Positions 21,437-34,200 of a stretch of DNA of 64,000 nucleotides are shown piece by piece; the first letter of the stretch is position 1, and every line of letters begins with the position of its first letter. Source of the stretch: Amyloporia xantha. Its lineage: Eukaryota; Basidiomycota; Agaricomycetes; Polyporales; Adustoporiaceae. Under the pieces are notes generated by a model. That model was not told where the DNA came from. It worked only from the letters and a program-made list of their open reading frames with translations, and made no database searches. Where the stretch lies: positions 1,484,102-1,548,101 of the forward strand of contig JAYKKR010000009.1 of the NCBI GenBank assembly GCA_036971615.1. Direction: 5' to 3'. The position numbers and the translations under genes are program-made.

Positions 21437-22626
21437 GCGTGTTGGTGAGGAGGGGCTAAGACATGGAGTAGAGGGGCAAATGCGGGATAAAAGGAAAAAC
21501 AGGGGATGAGGTGAGTACTTTTGCAATGATAGAATGCAGACGGGCAAATGAACCTCGATTAACTGTTTCATACAGTGCCGAGGCAGGGGCTAGTCTAAAA
21601 CCTAGAGCGTCACATACTCAGAAATAGCTCCTAGCGATCTCAGAATATATATGATTGTTAGTCTTCACTTCAGTTCCATGCTAGAACCCACTTCGTTATC
21701 GTCAAAACACGCTCAGTAACAAACAACAACAGAGCATACGACGCATATTCGGTCTCGAACGTCCACCTTCATATCGTCTGCCTATTATGCATTATCCTCC
21801 TCACTATCGCTTCGGCCTTTGATCCAACCAACAGAGCGTATACATCAAATCGGCTTCCCGTTAACAGGCTCAGCCCCTCAAGTGTCTCACAGCGCGCATA
21901 CGATGCCGACTTTATCACGATCAAACGGGGGAACGCGTGCGCGTCTGCATTACTCGTATGTACCTTCACATTTTGATACTCACCTACTCCCGCTTAGGTT
22001 GTTTTCCGACTGTCAGCAGGTGTACACTCACTTCGAATAGGCGGGTTTGAATGGGTATTAGACGACGGGTCTACATTGTCACATGCCTTCATTTTCTGGA
22101 GGGACGAACTGGCCGACTGAAGAATCAATCCCCTGTTCCGTGCGGCCGACACTTTCGTTTGGGAGCTTGTCGCCCGGCTTCCTAGGGATATATTGGACGC
22201 TGATTACATAGTATAAGATTGTTGATCTCTCTCACATAAGCTGCCTTCCATGATTCGCTGCAAGGTGAGTAGAAGAGAATATTGATGGACGAATACCATG
22301 TATTGCCGAAGCATACGCAAAGCTGAAACTGCTTAAACACGTGAACGTCTTTGACAGCGAATATGCCTTTGTGTCAGAGCCTGGAAGCTTGGAGTTCAGC
22401 AAGCCATTTGGAGCGATCACAGAGAATACTAGTCTGTGCTCAGACCAGACAGGATTTGAAGGTCACGAACGTCCGGTGTTGATTGATTCCATAAAAATCC
22501 ACTAAACCAAATCGGGCAGGTTGCCGTTGGCTTTGCAAGAGTATCGAGGACAAACGGGCGCTTCACATCTATTGCGTTCGTCTTGCCAGTATAATCACCT
22601 TCGCCACATCGGCATTCTTGGCAGCA
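21437..22626. other. Intergenic stretch before the RING gene
   Basis: Only short reading frames are present and no family is recognised. The right part must contain the promoter of the RING gene; I see no clear TATA box. Confidence 0.4.
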
Positions 22627-23517
22627 ATGTTGTCACTGCCCTCGTCGAGGCAGAGGCTTCAGTCTCACCGTTCACATAGTCTGAATGAATACTCGGACCT
22701 CGATGTCATCATACTCTCTTCAGACGACGAGTCCTCACAGGCAAAATCAAGTTCACCGTGCAAACTTATCAACAGAGGAAGAACAAAGGGAAAAATGAGA
22801 CTTACTTCGGCTAGTGAAATCATAGAGATTTCATCGGATGATGACTTGTCGACTTCGCAACCTAGTCAACAACATGTCTCCATCTCCAGACTGAGGAAGC
22901 AGTTGAGCAATGCTCAGAAGGTCAGACTGTTGCCTCCCTTCACGCTTGAAGTGCCGCTGAGTGCCTCATCAGGAAATTGAACAGCTTACGGCGGAACGGC
23001 TTTCTAAGTCTCTGAGTCCGAGAGAGTCCAAGTTTGAGATGGTATAACGAGTGTTTTTCATCGCTAGCAAAAAGCTCTAATGCGTGGTGTGGTTAGCTGC
23101 TCTCCCAACTAGATGACAGCATCAGTTGTGCTGTCTGCACCAAACGATTATCCATTCCGCATACGTGTGTATTTTGATGTTCTTGCCTGTATCAGATGCA
23201 TAACTCGCCTAACCAGTATTTCGTGCGGGCATACATTCTGTCGAATCTGCCTGTTTCGGTGGTTTAGTACACTCCTCACTCGACACATGGACAATCCAGA
23301 TCAGAATCCGGAAGTCCAGCCTCAATACACCTGTCCACAATGTCGTTCAGACGTGGAGTCACCGCCTATCGAGGTTTTCGCGTTCAAGCAGGTTGTTCAG
23401 ACGATTTCCGATACACTTGATGAACATAGGCCTGAAACAATTGTCGACAAGGAGGGGATATCTAATGGTAGTTCTGGGCATGTCGATGCAGACTGGGACG
23501 TGTTCTTCCCAACTTAA
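22627..23517 (+). CDS. RING-finger protein with tandem SUMO-interaction-like motifs (four exons, 243 aa)
   Basis: Exons are 22627-22920, 22973-23041, 23097-23164 and 23217-23517. The introns (52, 55 and 52 nt) are GT..AG with matching phases, giving 243 codons plus TAA without a break. The RING lies at about residues 132-186: C132-AV-C135, C147-G-H149, C152-RI-C155 and C183-PQ-C186, a C3HC4 pattern (SCGHTFCRIC, YTCPQC). This predicts an E3 ubiquitin ligase. The N-terminal part has two hydrophobic-acidic motifs, DVIILSSDDE (26-35) and EIIEISSDDD (64-73), of the SUMO-interaction type. RING plus tandem motifs is the layout of SUMO-targeted ubiquitin ligases such as Slx8/RNF4; that role is inference. 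Residues 99-121 are charged and helical. The first ATG is preferred; upstream codons in frame are not ATG. Confidence 0.85.
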
Positions 23518-24180
23518 GTGACCTTCCTCAATGTCCTGTCAGTGTATCCTTTATTCCCCGTCTTGTATAATCTAACTGTCTCATCAGAAGCTGTTTGACA
23601 ATCAGAGGACATCCGTGTTCATGGTCTCATGTTTTCAGAGAATGCTAGATGCTACCAAAGATCGAGGCTTTGTCACAGTGGTCTTTCGGTTTGGTAAACT
23701 ATACCACCTTCCATAGTTGTCGAATATATGCAAGTTTATGCGCCTGTTGACGTTCATTTGCGAGGCATCAATCTCGACGCTCCGCTGCCGACTTAGTAAA
23801 ACATATGACTTCCAATATTGGCACTATCATTGTCCACTGCTGACTTGCAGATGTCGGAGAACGCGAGCATGGTGGGGTGACAAATGGACAGCTCTCAAAG
23901 GCGATATGTGTATATTAGGGCATGTGTGATATCGCAGTTAACAGGTCTTTTTGACAGTCTTCTAAGTTCATGTATGTATCTATGAAGATCCATATCGAGG
24001 ATTTGTTTTGTAAAAGGACGAACTTAACCTGCCCGAGCTTAAACACATTTTACACCTAATCAATCCTACAATTTCGCTGCGGACATACAGTCCAACATTT
24101 CTGAGCAAAATTGAAAGGAAATGGCAGGGCAGCATGATTACGGGCTCCAAAAGAAACATAGAGCAGGGCAAGAAATGATA
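23518..24180. other. No supported gene downstream of the RING gene
   Basis: Contains the presumed 3' untranslated region of the RING gene and short frames only. No family recognised. Confidence 0.4.
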
Positions 24181-24900
24181 AAACACTCAACATTGCGCGA
24201 CATGCGGCACATGATACGAGGGGACGACTCCCGAACAACGCGTCGCTGTGGCGCGTGCTACGCTCCAGGGACCTCACGCGTCCCATATCGGGCTTCCTAC
24301 GGAAGACAACGCACAACGCGCCAGGATTGGCGCGTACTGAGACAATGTCCATACTTAGGAACACCGCGGCAACTGCCCCACATGTGGCACTGAGGAATCC
24401 ATCGGTCACATCCTTACCGAATGCACTACCCCAGGACAGAGGGAAATATGGGAATTCACCCGTCGCCTCTGGCTCCTCAAAGATCACCGCTGGCTGAACA
24501 TGCTATACTGGGCTGCGGCCTGGCGGTATTCCCGAACGACCGAGGACGCCTCAGGGCGGGGACCGCCCACCCTCTTCAGGATTCTCATATCAGAAGCAGC
24601 CTACCAGATCTGAACACTGCACTGCGAACGGGTCATCGAGCTCGGAATAGAGAAAAAGGTGGTGCACGCCCGATGCGATCCGGAACAAATGGGCCCGTAC
24701 GATCAACACACACCTACCACTAGACAGGGCAATGTCCAGATGCCAATATGGTAAACGTGCCCTGAATGCGACCCTCATTCTATCCACATGGGACGGATCC
24801 TCCAAGATGAACGAAGCATACCAGATAACTGGCTTTCTTGCGCTTTATAGTGGGTATTAGGACCCCGGAGCTGCCGCCCCAGGAGCCCGGTAGGAATGTC
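24181..24900 (+). pseudogene. C-terminal remnant of a LINE-type (non-LTR) reverse transcriptase
   Basis: Plus-strand pieces in several frames match the segment after RNase H in agaricomycete LINE-type polyproteins. These are SLWRVLRSRDLTRPISGFLR, then CGTEESIGHILTECTTPGQR followed by EIWEFTRRLW. Next are LFRILISEAAYQI with a stop where TGG is usual, RVIELG, and finally GRILQDERSIPDNWL, which resembles the C-terminal end of these proteins. The HILTEC motif is the best landmark. Frames change several times and stops are frequent, so this is a dead 3' fragment. No catalytic reverse transcriptase motif is present upstream, which fits a 5'-truncated insertion. No poly(A) tail is visible. Confidence 0.62.
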
Positions 24901-25543
24901 CCCTAAGCCCCACGCTGGCCACCTCTCCCCCACGGACGGCGTGCCTAAATTGCGTTTCTTCCCGGATAGGTAGCGGGCACGCAGCCCGCCGCATAGCACA
25001 GGATCCGTTGAAGCTAACGTTGTCTGCCTGTCCACCGCGATCGTACACCAGTATACCTCTAACAAAAAGGAATGATAGAACATACCCATAGGCTAGATTC
25101 ATCCGTCGGTGTGATGTTAACGCAGCACTCCTTCAAATGCGGGCTAGGGGTAATGTAGGACATCCGAATCAGATCTGACTAAACGTCGCAACCGTCACGA
25201 CATGCCGCGACTGTCAGGAAAAGGACTATTAGCTGACGATGTACACAATGGCAGAGCACTGGAAATACCGTAGTATTGATATCACGGAATGTGAAAATGT
25301 GGATCTGCGCCTTTCGACCCTTACATTTGGAGATGGTAGACCGGACAACTTCATTGATTTGCGAGATCTAACGTGTAGACCTTGAAGGCCATTGTCGGAT
25401 GCGAGCTTGATACCCCTGTCGTTCGTACAGTACGGAGGTCTCAACCTTCAGCTGCGTTCGCAATCAAGCATCGTGCAGAATGCAAAATTTTCAGGACTCA
25501 TGTCCATGCTCTTGCCACATACTTTATCCAATTGCAAGAACTG
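24901..25543. other. No supported gene
   Basis: Lies between the LINE remnant and the F-box remnant. Part of it may be the decayed 3' end of the F-box gene, but no motif is clear. Confidence 0.35.
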
Positions 25544-26421
25544 TCAATTCCGTCGAAGCTGAAGAGCTGCGTAGAATGCCATCCTAAATCCTAGCTGTAT
25601 GAAAATGCGGATGAACATTCGTTTACGGACAGGGCCTACCAATGTCTTCAATACGGCATCATGGACATTATGCAGTAGTTCTACCACATCTACCATCTGC
25701 TGCTGTCGGGTCTCAACGTTGAGGGCTGTGATCCCGGTGAACGTGGACAGATTCTCGAAGACGTCATCTCCCAGCTGGCTCGCCACTTTGCGTCCTCGAT
25801 GAAAAGGCTCGACGTCTTTGTCCACCTTCCGCCGAACATCGCTGCGAACGTGGCCAGGTGCGGGATGGTTCCTCGCCGGCGCCTCTGGATAGACACCGCC
25901 TCTGGTCCTGTCCAACTGCTCTTCATCACTCCTATCCGCGCCACCTCCTTCCGGTTCGAAAATCTAACCTTATGCTTATCATATTCTGGCGGCACATATT
26001 TGCTTCCTCTCTCGTACCATCCGTTTCCAGGATAGGCCTCGCGGTAGGCTAGCAGCGCGTCCAGGTCATACCGCAAATAGGAAACAATCTGGTCCCAAAT
26101 TTCAGGTGGAAGAAATCGAGGAATGGCCTGCAGAACGGGCCTGGGTTGGATTTGATAGCTCTGGGTAAATATACCTGCCTCCCTTGCCTCCCTCTTGTGT
26201 GCGTGCACATTCGTCATGTGGTTGACCTTTGTGCCGTCCCGCAGAATGCCCTCAAAGCCGCATGTATCCATATACATCGGCTGAATAGGTTGGATAGAGG
26301 CTGCATCATCATCGGGACTCGGGGTCCTCGATATGTCGGTAAAGGCGTACGGAGACCGGAGGCGCCAGTGAGTAGCTGAATGCATATTTCCTAAGCTACA
26401 AGGAGAGAGTATTCCAGACAT
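25544..26421 (-). pseudogene. F-box protein, frameshifted (second F-box remnant)
   Basis: The minus-strand frame from 26421 carries an F-box motif, RFLPPEIWDQIVSYLRYDLD, followed by ALLAYREAYP. Further on is HLATFAAMFGGRWTKTSSL, a segment typical of polypore F-box families, where it precedes leucine-rich repeats. At about 25770 the frame must shift: one frame ends EDAKWRAS and the neighbouring frame continues SQLGDDVFENLSTFTGITAL. The protein would bind Skp1 in an SCF ubiquitin ligase, but it is broken mid-way and the repeat region is lost. It belongs to the same broad family as the remnant at 379-1572. Confidence 0.6.
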
Positions 26422-28411
26422 TTTAGACTGTAGCCCAACTGCAGCGCCGCGTAACCAGATGCATATATAGCTCGTCCGTCAGCGACCACAGCCTCCTAGC
26501 ACTGTGTCTACCAAACGCATGGTGTTCATTTCGGTTCTTCTGTACACGTGTGAACAGTGCGTTTGGCACCGAGTGTCTCTCATTCTTGCTTAGCCTTGCC
26601 TTGTTCATTGAAACCTGATTGCTTCTTTTCAGCGGCATGTCAAGAAGCACCATAATTGCAACGATGCGAATGCCTCACTTTCCTTCCAGGCTTAGGTGGC
26701 AAAACAGCAACATCATGCTCAAACGCACTCCGAGCACTTCAGATCAGCGGTATCTCCAGAGGGGCCGCAGAGAATACTTTAAACCTCCTTTGATGTGTAG
26801 ATCGACGCCTGATTCCAAGCCTACAAGAAGCTATCAACTAAATCAAAATCTGCGCTGCTTAGAAGCGTTCGAAGGCTATCCTGTCACCACCGGCGGAATT
26901 CACGCACTATCAGAGCACAGGATTCAGGAATGCATTTGTTACAGTTCTAGAATGCCATATCATCTTTCTTGGTCGTGTTCTATCGCTGCGGAAGTGCTAT
27001 CGTCGTGAACGACAAGGTCTCACCAGGACTGCGGCAACGCGCCGCCCTCCAACATCACGGCACGGTTTACGTATTCGTCTAGACACCTCATGGTGCGTTA
27101 GCTGGACAATGCGTTGCATGTATGACATTTGAGGCTGACCAGTATGTACCACATACCGCCGCTGGCTAATCGAATGGGCGTTCCAGTGCGGTCGATATAG
27201 CCCCAAAGAAGACCTGAAATTGCATTGCACTGTGCACATTGATTCCAAGCGCCCATCATGATCCGAGGTCACTTCCTATATCGCTTCGGTGAAGCACTCG
27301 AAAACGTGAATCGCGTAAACGCTGTCCTCGTCACCCGCATATGACTGCTATTAGGGTTCGTGGTTCATACTCCACTATGCGCGGATCGTCTCTGTTTGGA
27401 TAATGTTCTCTCTGTCGTTCCCGCACTGGTAGTTAGCTGTATTCGTAGATGGAGAACACTAATAGAGCTCCCACTCGATTACAACATGTTCTGCAGCATT
27501 GCCCGTTCGGTCTTCTCTTGTACCGCCTCTGCGAAGCAGCTGACAGCGCTTCAAAGCAACTCTTCCGGTCACAAAACTGACTGTCAGATTCACACAGTCC
27601 CATACACGGATTGCAGGTAGAGTCCCACAAGGTCGAGCTGTGAATATTCTGTCCCATTCGCTGGTAGCATTGAGCTCCCAACTATCCGTCTTGCTTCCGA
27701 CACGCAATGTGGTCTTCTTTCTGGTAGCCACGTTCCCTCTGGAAAGCACCTGCGTCCACATGTCGTGTTTGGGTATATCTGTGCGCGCATATTCATCAAT
27801 TAATGCGATGTACACCCGCTACTAAAACATATCGGCAGCTCAGCCTACTATCGAAATCCATGTCGTATTTAGTTCCGGTCAGCATGCGGCTGTGTAGAAC
27901 CATGTTTTCTGGTCTAGGCTACCGCTTGCTCGTCAGGCAACCGTCTAACGTTGACTACCAGGAGTCCACTCATTTCCAGTCTTTCCGTCTGCTGACATGT
28001 GTAGGCATCTACCACAATTTCTCATTCTGCCTCGACGGACCGGAGATAGGAATGTGTCTGTTCTGTACCCGATAGTGCAGGATCACACCGCATCCCGCAC
28101 AGTTCCAGAGTGTACACCCATCGCTTCCCGAGCGCTCCGCTCTCTGAACCTCCGCGCGAAGTGCCCCCATTTCGAAGGGCGCAAAACGTGCCCATCGTGT
28201 CGTACGCATGTGTGCTCCGCGACACGCGCATCGGAGATATGCTCAGTGGCTCTTGCTATGATCAACACCAATCGAGGTAAGTTGTCGTGATCTGTCCGTT
28301 CGCGTTCGCGGCCTACAGTCGTGGATCGTGTCGGAAAATAATGCTTGTGCGTGAAGATCGAATCTGAAGTCGAAGAGGAAGGCTCAGGGTGAACGCAAAG
28401 CGTTAGACTTT
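26422..28411. other. Region with scattered unrecognised frames
   Basis: Several frames of 80-140 codons overlap on both strands. A minus-strand frame at 27815-27459 has a C2-like look (WELNATSEWDRIF, PAIRVWD), but that is a weak impression. No complete gene can be supported. Confidence 0.3.
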
Positions 28412-29600
28412 TCAGGACCAAGGACCGAGAGTAATTTCTGTCCGCCATCTCCGCACCATGAAGCCAACACCCATGGGGCCTATGAGCGTACACAGCAGAA
28501 TCGCCCATACGCTCACTAAAAAGGCTTCGCCGCTCAGGAGGCCTCCAGTATCGCCGTCGGCGCCGGGAGTAGACACTGATGAGGGACCTTGTCGAGCAAT
28601 CTGGGCAATTAACAGCCCGATCTCGCCGCTGGAGACCATGGCGACGCCCATGAATGTCGCTGGGTATATTGAAGCAATGAAATCATTCCTCAAAGACGAC
28701 CAGGAATATGCTTGTCTCAATACCGTCGGCTGCTGGTCCGAATGAGGAATGCGTGGTGGGAGACTTGCCCATGGCCACGATACGCGGTGTCCACGATAGA
28801 GACGAGGACCTATTGACCACAGGATAATCGGCAGTCCAACTGCCAGCTTCCCGATACACATGAAGACCGCAAATACAACCTCGCGCCACAAGACGGTTGG
28901 GCTCCATAATGAGAGGAACAGCTAACAAAATAAGAGACCAAACGTCAGCACAACATATTCAGATTTATCGAGTAAGGAATTAGGGACGATTTGTAACTTA
29001 CAATGGCATAGCCGACACTGGCGAAGAACAACGGTGCAAGGATATACCGCTGCAAAGAGCCGACCATCCGTACGTAGGCGGACTCGAATGAAAGCGCTTC
29101 GGAGCGTTCATCTAGACTGGGGTGTTCGACTGCTCCACATAAGTAGCCGCAGTTTCTGGCACGCGCGCCATGTAAGACAGTGTGAGGCCTGCGACGTAAG
29201 CACCGAAAAGTATACTACTCCCTGTGTCTTCATGGGAATCAGTTTGATGCGACCCATTAGAACACTGCAAGTTGGACCCTCACAATATGCAATAGTTAGA
29301 AATGCGCTAAGCACGCACACCATGAGGCCTAACTTTATGGTGTCCGCATGGGCATCCGTTCCCCACTCAAACTCTACCGAGGGGATTTGGGCCTGTCTGC
29401 ATTGCCTGCCCTGGTCCAGCCCCATCCCTTCCCGGGACATCTGGGTGCGCACCATTGCTCTCCGATCGCGTGAAACCAGAAGCTCGAATATACCGCGCAA
29501 CGAGGGGGTGACTAGAGCGATAAGTAACGACGAAAGTAGAGGACGAGTCAACGTCCGGACAATACGGGTGGAAGCGAAGGGAATAGCGCCTTCTCACGTG
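28412..29600 (-). pseudogene. Na+/H+ exchanger (CPA-type), C-terminal half, frameshifted
   Basis: Cation-proton antiporters move Na+ or K+ against H+ across membranes. Three minus-strand exons are readable. Exon 1 (about 29566-29266) has TRPLLSSLLIALVTPSLR and LGLMVCVLSAFLTIAY. Exon 2 (29221-29002) has ILFGAYVAGLTLSYMA and AYVRMVGSLQRYILAPLFFA. Exon 3 (28921-28412) has LWREVVFAVFMCIGKLAVGL, GVAMVSSGEIGLLIAQIA and VSVWAILLCTLIGPMGVGFM, then a stop. Introns fit (GTGTTC..CACAG; GTAAGT..GTTAG). Within exon 2, near 29122, the frame must shift by one base at a CCCC run. A TGA stands just upstream of exon 1, and the N-terminal transmembrane half is not found. Confidence 0.68.
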
Positions 29601-31236
29601 AGGCTGAAGCTTCGGTAGGCGCTGTCGACACGGCCAAACTGACCGTGCCGGTGCAGCTTGACTTTTGCATGCATTCCTCTGATACGTGAAAGCGAAGTCT
29701 CATCTTCTTCTCGAGCTGCCGTCTACGGGGGCGATGTTGCATTAAGTTTGGCGTGAACGATCCCCGTCACGGTAATGGCACGACGTATGGGACACCCCAT
29801 CATCGAGACCCGGTCCCGGTTGCTTGGTCGGTCGATCTCTATTTATGAAAATCCACCTGACTCATCCAACTCCTCCATTTTTCTGGATAATAGTACATAT
29901 CTCCGGCGAAGAGAAATTCCTGGCGCTGGAGCAAATCTTGAATCCTTACTAGGACGAGATCCATTACTAATATGTGAGATGTATAGCCATATAACCATCT
30001 CGCACAAGTGAAGACATCTTGAATATCTATAAGGAGTATGTGATATTGTGGACGACTGACTGGAATGAAGTGTTATGATCCAGCTCGGCGTCGGGGTCAT
30101 CCCAAAGGTACATTCTTGACATTGACTCCACGGCTCATAGCACGGAGCATGAGTTGATATTTATCCGTCACGCATTTTTATGCGTGATATAGCGATCTAC
30201 GGACTCACTTTCAAGCAGGAAGGCTGGAGTCTCGATCCGTTTACATCGGACTATTGGGTGCCTTTAGCGCTAAGTAGTTTGAATGGCCGTTACAGTGCGG
30301 TGAGTCAGCTATGAAGACAGCCATGAAATTTCTACGGATTTATTATCAACCTAGTTTGACAGGGATACTGCCTCCTCAAAAGATTAGGAAGGTCAACAAT
30401 TTTGATACCGACCATGAATGCAGGGCCTTCACTCAAGCATGATGAACTTACGATGTCTGCTCCTGTTATAATGCTGGAAGTATTGCACCTCCCTCGTTTC
30501 GTGAATGTCTGCAGTTTTCGTACTTACTATACTGACAGGGATGTTTTTATTAGATATAAACGTTCTTCGTATTTTGAACGCAGCAATGCACATAAACCCG
30601 CTCGGCCTTCATAGTACTCGCTCTTCCCGCATATCAAACCATAATCCGTCACACATAACCACACCGAATGGTTCTAAATGACGGTAAGTCTTGTTAGGCT
30701 CAAAGTTTTCCAACGAATGTAGTCACCGACTACTTAGACTTGGCTTTCTCCTATCCGCGACCCCGTCGGCTCAGGAGGGAATAAGTGTATCATAGCCTGG
30801 AACTAGTCATGGTATCTTAAAGTGTCTTGCACTCCAAGACCGTTCCAGTTAGGTCAGATTGACTAATATCCTTGCGTTGATCTATGTCTACGTAGGCTTG
30901 CGAAGACAAACAGGGGTAGACTGGCTCCCCGGCTCACCATGATATTGACTCTATAGTTGCAGAACTATAATGGTCAGCACTTCCCATGGTACATCCCCCC
31001 TTGTCAATTGCAGTCGAGCCAGAAATACCAATGATTCGGACAGTCCAGATTTCGCCGATCAGGGTTTTCCGTTCTGCGGCGGCAATGATATGCATGAGCG
31101 TCTTGTGTTTCCATCGTCTCCCGGTCACACACGATGGGTGTTGAGTATTTTTACGATTTTTTCATATGGAACAGACCCAATGCTTATAGACTTCTAGGCG
31201 AAGTCTTCCATATTTCTGTCTATTTTCTATATCATG
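29601..31236. other. No supported gene
   Basis: AT-rich in the right half. Only short frames are present. It may contain degraded 5' sequence of the exchanger gene and the 3' flank of the KDZ element. Confidence 0.4.
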
Positions 31237-34200
31237 TTATGGCTCATGATCCTCATGATCATGCTCCAGTAATGTGCCATTCATTGGCATAGACTCAGAT
31301 GGAAGTGGTATGCCCTTGCCATCAACATAAAGCCATACATTTTTCCTCCTGAATGTAAATGTCCACCATTTCACCAAATTTAACTCAATCGTAGTGACTG
31401 CCTTTCCAGCAGATACAATTCTCTCATGATACACCCCCTGCACTAATACCTGATGATGATGTCAACCAGTCACTGAAACATTGTATAAGACCATGTTGGC
31501 ACTATGAAATTGAGCATGTATGACATACAGATCTTCTATTTTGATTGCTTGCTTTAGTCTCTTGAACATTGCAGCCTTCTTATAAGCATATGCCTTCCAT
31601 CCCTTGTGGTAAAGTGATGTGCCTGAGCATGATTCTGCAAGATAGGTCCATTTGTTGGTGAAAAATTTGAAGAATGTGTGGCATCTTTGGAGTTCTGCTT
31701 GGAGTATATCCACTTCCTCTAGCCACCGGTCTTTGTTTGCTCTGCATTCAAACCATTCCACACGACTTGCTTTATTCAAAATGAGCAAGAATAATAAATA
31801 TGATCAAAATGTTTGACATTTACCTTCTAGCTCCCAAGCCTCGAGCTGAGTGTCAGTGGGATGACAATAATTGTCAATCTTCCAGATCCAACTGATCTTT
31901 CTCCGGCCCCTCCCAGTTTTCAAATACTGTTTGAGGGCAGTGGTGGTAAGATCTTCATCTTTCATTTGAGGGTACCGAGTTATGCAGGACTGCAGGCCCA
32001 AGCTAATAAGTGCTGACCGAGCAGCATTATATAAGGCTTGAGAGCTGGAAACTGTTGCCCATAGCCTGCGCATCTTGTTCCTAGCACGTGTGATAACTCC
32101 CTTGTTGTATGCATGATGGCGTGATGTTGTTTTGAGGCTTGATAGCAAGTTGTAACTGCGCAGAGCAATCCGAACATCTGTGAGAGCATCATGTAATTGA
32201 CCAACACGTAATTGACCCTCCAGATTGGCCAAGGAATGAAGTCCTTGACTTTGCTGTATGCTTTGCAAAAGTGCTGATGGAAGAAATGATGTGGGAAGCT
32301 GATGTTTGAGAAGAACTGGCAATGTGGACTGGAATTGTGCAAGAGGCATGTAAATTTGCTTTGATTGTCCCCAAGATGTATAGGCATCAAGATATGATTT
32401 CTTGAGAGTTGACAATTCAATGGGGTCGATCTCATGTTGCATTTGATAACTGATAATTATTAGCTTTGAGTGTTCATAAGCAAAGTTGCAAACATACCTG
32501 ATTTTTTCCAAATGTAAAGCAGTATTGACAAAGGCAGCCATGCCATTGTTATGAGTAGGGTTCTCTTCAGTTTGAGATTGCCTCTCAAAAATCCTATTAA
32601 GAATTTCTACCTGTGATGGAACTGTAATAAATTGAATTAAACTGCATATTCTTCCAAAGTGAAGATAAACTAGGCACCTGAAGATGCATTGATTTTATAA
32701 ACACTCTTCACTACACGGGAACCTACAACCACTGGCCTTTCATCCATTTGAAGCCATTGTTGCACAAAAGGCTGGTATACATCATTGAGCTCTGCAAACT
32801 CTTGCATTGTGTGTGCAGACTGCTCTAAGGCTTCTTCCAGTCTCATTTGCAGAGAAGTTACTATGATCCATATTATTCACTGTGATATCAGAGTATTGAA
32901 CCACATACCAAGTCTGACAGTGTGATCAAAATTCAGAGCTGAATGTTGGTCATTCAAGACATCATGCCGATGTCCAGATTCCATCTCTCGAGTGCTGACT
33001 ATGTTTTCATTGGCCTGTGCCCAAATTCTCTCTGCAGCTTCCCCATCTGTCCTCCCAACTCCCCTAGTATAATTGAAGGATTGAGCCAATTGACAGAGTT
33101 CCTGGTGACCAACATTATGAAGTTTAGGCACCAGGAAGATGATCTTATCCAGGAGATGTTTCAGACCAGGGAAGAATTTCTCAAACCTGTCAATGACATG
33201 TTTGCAGTAACCGCAAGCAATATCATATGCCACAACAATGCGTGGAGTCTTTTTGGCACCCTCTAAAGCACCAGCAAGGGCAAAATCTGCATTTCCATAT
33301 CTGCAGAAATTCAATAACTCAAACGTTCAACTTGTTTTTCTAGGATCTCACCTTTCGCCTTTCTGCATATCAACTGTTCCAAGAGGAACAAAAAGCCATG
33401 TCGTGAACAAATCACAGAAACAACTCCAGTAACATCAAATCCTTCTTTTGATCGATACATGTCTTCAACTACTCTTGAGCTATTGCAGGTACGGACCTAA
33501 TTGTTACTTTGTCATACACAGGGTCTAATAATGAGTCAAAAGACACGTACATCATGGTCTTCAGGCATGGATTGAAGATACACTTGATAACTTTCTTCCT
33601 TGGGGAAATAGGCCATGCCATCAGACAATGCAGGACTCTGCTGCTTCCCCTTATTTCGTTTTCGCCTTAAACCATGATTACCATCAATAGACAGAAATAA
33701 GGTTGTTGTGTGACTTGCAGAAATTGAGACAATTTTAGTTCAGTGCTGTTGTTGAAACCAAAAAGATGGCTTACTCAGCTGGTGTGCTTTCATCAACCTT
33801 CATATTGACATCTGGAAGTGGACAGGCTGGACATGAAATACATATCTTGCCCTGAAGATGGGCAGGAAGAAACTCTGTCAGTCCATGTACAACACCTGTC
33901 CATTTTTTGGATTGCATGTGACGCCATACTCGTGCCACTCGCAAGAATTCCCGATAGACCATCTGTTTATAACACAAATAAATAAGAGGTTATACCATTA
34001 TATGACAGAATGTGCATACAGGAACTGCTTTTGGCTCTAAGCGATTAGAGAGGCGTTCCAATTGGCGAATATAGTCATATGCAGCAGTGTGTGAGCAAGT
34101 GGTGTCACTGTGAAAGCGTCGCAGAACTTGAAATGTGAACACAGTGTGAGGTTTATGCACAGAGGCTGGGAAAAGGCCATTGGTGAGGAGCTGATCAACT

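Noticed and set aside
22618..22626. Upstream non-ATG start for the RING gene
   Set aside because: The in-frame codon there is TTG; the first ATG at 22627 is the reasonable eukaryotic start.
27459..27815. C2-domain protein on the minus strand
   Set aside because: Only a few weak motif resemblances; no second supporting block and no joined exons.
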